From: Candidatus Poseidonia sp.
GTDB taxonomy: Archaea; Thermoplasmatota; Poseidoniia; Poseidoniales; Poseidoniaceae
Direction of reading: 5' to 3'
Length of the DNA: 8,392 nt
Assembly: GCA_013330155.1 (NCBI GenBank)
Contig: DUIU01000004.1
Coordinates: 1-8,392 of the forward strand
Shown: positions 5,935 to 8,392 of the stretch, in pieces
Numbering within the stretch: position 1 is the stretch's first letter
Layout of the letters: the number at the start of each line of letters is the position of its first letter
Program-made: the position numbers and the translations under genes
Notes under the pieces: generated by a model
Told to the model about the DNA's origin: nothing
Seen by the model: only the letters and a program-made list of their open reading frames with translations
Database searches by the model: none

Positions 5935-7965
5935 TCAAGCAACCAACTTGATGACGCGTCCACAACCTGAACAGTTGAATCGATGAGGACGCTCATCGGT
6001 CGTGACAGCGTTGAGGGTTTGACAGGCTGGACAAGGGATTTTAGGATAATTTGGTGTTGCTGAACGCCGAGGTGGACCCACCAACCTCGGACTGGCCACG
6101 GCGGTTACAATCCATATGACAGCGACGCCTCCCAAGGCAATGCCAATGAACGCAATTGGATATCCGAACATGGTCACCAAGAGAACGAACGGTGCCAAAA
6201 TCATTTCGAGGTAGAGGTAGGTTCTACGTCGGGAGCGCGTTAACCGAATACCAATAAAGAACGCCCCAATGAGTCCGAACAAGGTCAACAGCGTCAGCGT
6301 AAGTGGAGCATAGGCAGGAGAGGCGGTGGGCAGGGTGGACAAAGCGAAGGTTTCACTTTGGTCAATGTTTTCACCCTGCATGTTGATTTGGTCACCCCAC
6401 GGCATGCGTGAAACTGAGAAATCAAACGCTTTTGACTCACGAACGATGCTGTTGCTCAATGCCGTCATGGCCGAGGAGCGAGCGTTCAATGTCAACGAGT
6501 AGTCGCTCCAGAGCGGAGCAGGTTGAACGACAATGAAATTTCGAAGCAAGTCGATGCGCATGCCATCCTCAACGAGCTCAGTGGTGGAGAAACGAAGCGT
6601 CACAGGATGATTGATGACGGCGTTTTGACCGTTCAAATCCACCTCAATTTTGAGTTCGTTGAACGAACGGAAGTCGCCCAGCAATTCTTCCGTGTCAAGA
6701 CCAAGACCGGCATTCAGGTACATCGGACCGAGAGAGACCATTTGCCGCTCAAATTCGGACCGTTCCACTTCTTCAATCGACCGACTGACCCTGTCCTCTT
6801 CTGAGACCGCCCCAGCAGAAAAGGCGCGAAGCATTGGAGAAAGAGAGGGGTTTTCATCACCAATATGGTCCATGCCCCAGCGCATCCAAAACGCCATTTC
6901 ATTGTCGATGGTGATGGTTGTTATTCGCTCAAGCATCAATCCCCCGTCCCTGCTCTCAAGGTCCATGGAGATGTCAAGAATCATGCTGCTACCTGCCCCA
7001 TCGGTTCGTAGCGGTTCATCTGGAGGGTAATAGGTGCCCGTTCCACCACCTGTGTCAAACGTCTCAATTTCGTAGGTGATCGAACCGCGAAGCGAGGGCT
7101 GCCCTGGTTGGAATTCCAATTCGACCTCGACGTTGATGGTTTCAGTGCCGCCGGCGGCCCCAGTCCACGTCCACGTGACCCGAACCGTATCTCCAACGGC
7201 TGTTTCAATGGGGTCCCCCGAAACTGGATTACCGTTCACCTTGAGCATGATGGACTCAGCCATCGCCAATGTCGAGAGGCCCCATGGGGAATCAAGACGA
7301 ACAGCAAGATAGACATCGGAACCTTCAATCTCGGGCTCAACCATGAAAATGTCCATGAGGGGAATGGTCGCTTCAAGTGAGGAGGATTCGTCTTCACTTC
7401 CCCAGAAAAACTCCAATTTCGCCTCAGCAGCAGGCACACTGAACAACACGGCCTGAACCGTCAATTCAATTTCGATGTTGGACGACCCACTCGTCGTGAA
7501 GGATTCAACATCGATGTCAAAGGAAAGTGAGCCGGTGCCCTGAGCGAGGAACGATGACCCTGGTTCGGTTTCGGTGCTGAAACTCTTGGAGCCCACGCTC
7601 ACAGTAGCCGTGGCGTTGATGCGTACTCCTGCAGCGTTGGAAACTTCATAATTGATTGAGAAGGTCCATGTTGAGGATGGAACATCCCCCGCCCAGGTGT
7701 TTGGTAGCAACCAACGTCCAATGCTCTCCTGGGAAGAGATGGATGTCTCTACACCAACCGATTGTGCTTCTTCGCCCAAATCTGCCGCAAACGGAGTGAG
7801 GCGTTTGTTGCTATCGCTTCCGATGAGATAGAGTTCAACCGGGGCTGCATCACAGCAGACCAAGGCATCTTCACTGGAGGCTGCTTGACCGGTGCCAACG
7901 AACGGCGTGACGAGGGTTACCAACAAAATCGCACACAGCAGAAGAGCACGACGCATGGTTCCCAT
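5935..7965 (-). CDS. Secretory-type membrane protein with three C-terminal helices and a zinc ribbon
   Basis: The product has 676 residues. Residues 1-28 form a signal peptide (MGTMRRALLL, a hydrophobic core, then VGTGQA). About 30-545 are an acidic beta-rich exterior with Thr/Ser/Gly-rich strands and an adjacent pair C37-C38 soon after the likely cleavage site. Helices lie at about 553-574, 584-602 and 604-624. The Arg-rich loop RLTRSRRR (574-581) and the tail segment SPRLVGPPRR are positive, so both should face the cytoplasm, putting the exterior outside. The C-terminus is a zinc ribbon: C645-x2-C648 and C665-x2-C668. I know no family with this exact layout, so the function is unknown; a surface sensor or envelope assembly protein would fit. 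A second ATG at 7956 (MRRALLL) also gives a good signal peptide. It follows the gene at 8023-8373 by 57 bases. Confidence 0.85.
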   Translation of the reverse strand: MGTMRRALLLCAILLVTLVTPFVGTGQAASSEDALVCCDAAPVELYLIGSDSNKRLTPFAADLGEEAQSVGVETSISSQESIGRWLLPNTWAGDVPSSTWTFSINYEVSNAAGVRINATATVSVGSKSFSTETEPGSSFLAQGTGSLSFDIDVESFTTSGSSNIEIELTVQAVLFSVPAAEAKLEFFWGSEDESSSLEATIPLMDIFMVEPEIEGSDVYLAVRLDSPWGLSTLAMAESIMLKVNGNPVSGDPIETAVGDTVRVTWTWTGAAGGTETINVEVELEFQPGQPSLRGSITYEIETFDTGGGTGTYYPPDEPLRTDGAGSSMILDISMDLESRDGGLMLERITTITIDNEMAFWMRWGMDHIGDENPSLSPMLRAFSAGAVSEEDRVSRSIEEVERSEFERQMVSLGPMYLNAGLGLDTEELLGDFRSFNELKIEVDLNGQNAVINHPVTLRFSTTELVEDGMRIDLLRNFIVVQPAPLWSDYSLTLNARSSAMTALSNSIVRESKAFDFSVSRMPWGDQINMQGENIDQSETFALSTLPTASPAYAPLTLTLLTLFGLIGAFFIGIRLTRSRRRTYLYLEMILAPFVLLVTMFGYPIAFIGIALGGVAVIWIVTAVASPRLVGPPRRSATPNYPKIPCPACQTLNAVTTDERPHRFNCSGCGRVIKLVA

Positions 7966-8022
7966 AGCAAGCCAAGAGCCAGTGGCTCATAACTTCAACT
8001 CCTATGCGTGAGGGATTTGCGC
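7966..8022 (-). promoter_or_regulatory. Leader between the two - strand genes with Shine-Dalgarno, out-of-frame ATG and hairpin
   Basis: Read on the - strand, this 57-base gap holds AGGAG at 8003-7999, then an ATG at 7990 eight bases later, which is ideal spacing. That ATG is out of frame with the start at 7965 and opens a 39-codon frame. An in-frame TGA just upstream (7989-7987) rules out an extended form of the large protein. A GAGCC/GGCTC hairpin (7976-7980 with 7984-7988) lies between the early ATG and the real start. No Shine-Dalgarno site stands at the normal distance from 7965 or 7956. No clear promoter box is seen, so read-through from the upstream gene is possible. Confidence 0.45.
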
Positions 8023-8373
8023 TCAAAGTGCTTTTTCGAGGAGCGTTCCAAGTTCCTTTTCGAACAAGGTGACAAGCGCTTCACCGACCTCGCCTTGTAA
8101 CTCGTCAGGGAGGAGACGCAGACCAAGGCGTGTCGCTGCACGGGTTGCTTTCAATTCCGCGTAGATGCTGCGTGCTTTGGAATGGAAATAGTAGGCCACT
8201 GCCTCCTTGATTTCCGCTTTGAGTTCAGGGTCTTCATCGACTTTAGCCCGGATGTGGCTTTTCAATTCGTCCTTGACGAGATCTCGGAAGGCTTCAATGA
8301 CCAAATCCTCGGTTGACATCAATTCTTGAATCTGGTTTTGGATGCTCCCAGTTAACAATCGCTCAATCGCCAT
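8023..8373 (-). CDS. Small all-helical charged hypothetical protein
   Basis: The product has 116 residues and is predicted by eye to be almost entirely alpha-helical, with Glu/Lys-rich amphipathic stretches (for example DLVKDELKSHIRAKVDEDPE and LKAEIKEAVAYYFHSKARSI). There is no signal peptide, membrane helix, cysteine or known motif. A central segment, YYFHSKARSIYAELKATRAA (61-80), is aromatic and basic and may be a binding face. The frame is cleanly open, starts with an ATG at 8373 (no Shine-Dalgarno site visible upstream) and ends 57 bases before the membrane-protein gene, so the two may share a transcript. I do not recognise the family. It could be a small oligomeric or scaffold protein; that is speculation. 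Confidence 0.75.
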   Translation of the reverse strand: MAIERLLTGSIQNQIQELMSTEDLVIEAFRDLVKDELKSHIRAKVDEDPELKAEIKEAVAYYFHSKARSIYAELKATRAATRLGLRLLPDELQGEVGEALVTLFEKELGTLLEKAL

Positions 8374-8392
8374 GAAATGCCTAAGCGCGCCT

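Noticed and set aside
8028..8036. T-run (CTTTTTC) considered as a terminator for the 116-residue gene
   Set aside because: It lies inside the coding sequence, and on the transcribed - strand reads as A-rich rather than U-rich, so it cannot be a U-tract terminator for that gene.
1..8392. CRISPR array, tRNA/rRNA genes, insertion sequence or prophage
   Set aside because: No regularly spaced direct repeats, cloverleaf-like segments, transposase or integrase motifs, or terminal inverted repeats were seen on either strand by eye.

Overview
The window looks like chromosomal DNA of a mesophilic archaeon. The best guess is a marine Thermoplasmatota lineage such as Marine Group II (Poseidoniales). The grounds are an archaeal/eukaryotic-type glutamyl-tRNA synthetase with its extra N-terminal helical region, an archaeal-style RNase HII, few Shine-Dalgarno sites, very tight gene packing, and large acidic secreted proteins anchored by a C-terminal membrane helix. 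The lineage is inferred from gene character only; there is no rRNA or other phylogenetic marker to confirm it.

Layout: (1) Bases 1-111 carry the last 36 codons of a + strand gene. It converges on, and overlaps by 10 bases, a small - strand gene (102-473) for a soluble hypothetical protein with an aromatic, Asp-Gly-rich C-terminus. (2) A short divergent promoter region (474-566) separates that gene from a + strand cluster: an 803-residue surface protein (signal peptide, beta-rich exterior, one membrane helix, cytoplasmic tail), then rnhB (RNase HII), gltX (GluRS) and a two-CBS-domain protein. Gaps are 9, about 20 and about 41 bases, so this is probably one operon with a promoter before 567. 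(3) The cluster ends exactly where the - strand set ends: the CBS gene stop (5932-5934) and the stop of a 676-residue membrane protein (5935-5937) abut with no base between them. That protein has a signal peptide, an exterior region, three membrane helices and a cytoplasmic zinc ribbon. Upstream of it, on the same strand, lies a 116-residue all-helical hypothetical protein (8023-8373).

The housekeeping part is clear: RNase HII removes RNA from DNA-RNA hybrids, and GluRS charges tRNA. The two envelope proteins, the DG-tail protein, the helical protein and the CBS protein have no function I can name. I see no CRISPR array, transposon, tRNA or rRNA gene, defence island or phage signature. The most notable items are a perfect 9-bp inverted repeat inside the envelope-protein gene, a well-placed Shine-Dalgarno and ATG out of frame with the 676-residue protein's start, the zero-spacing convergent stops, and variant catalytic signatures in GluRS.
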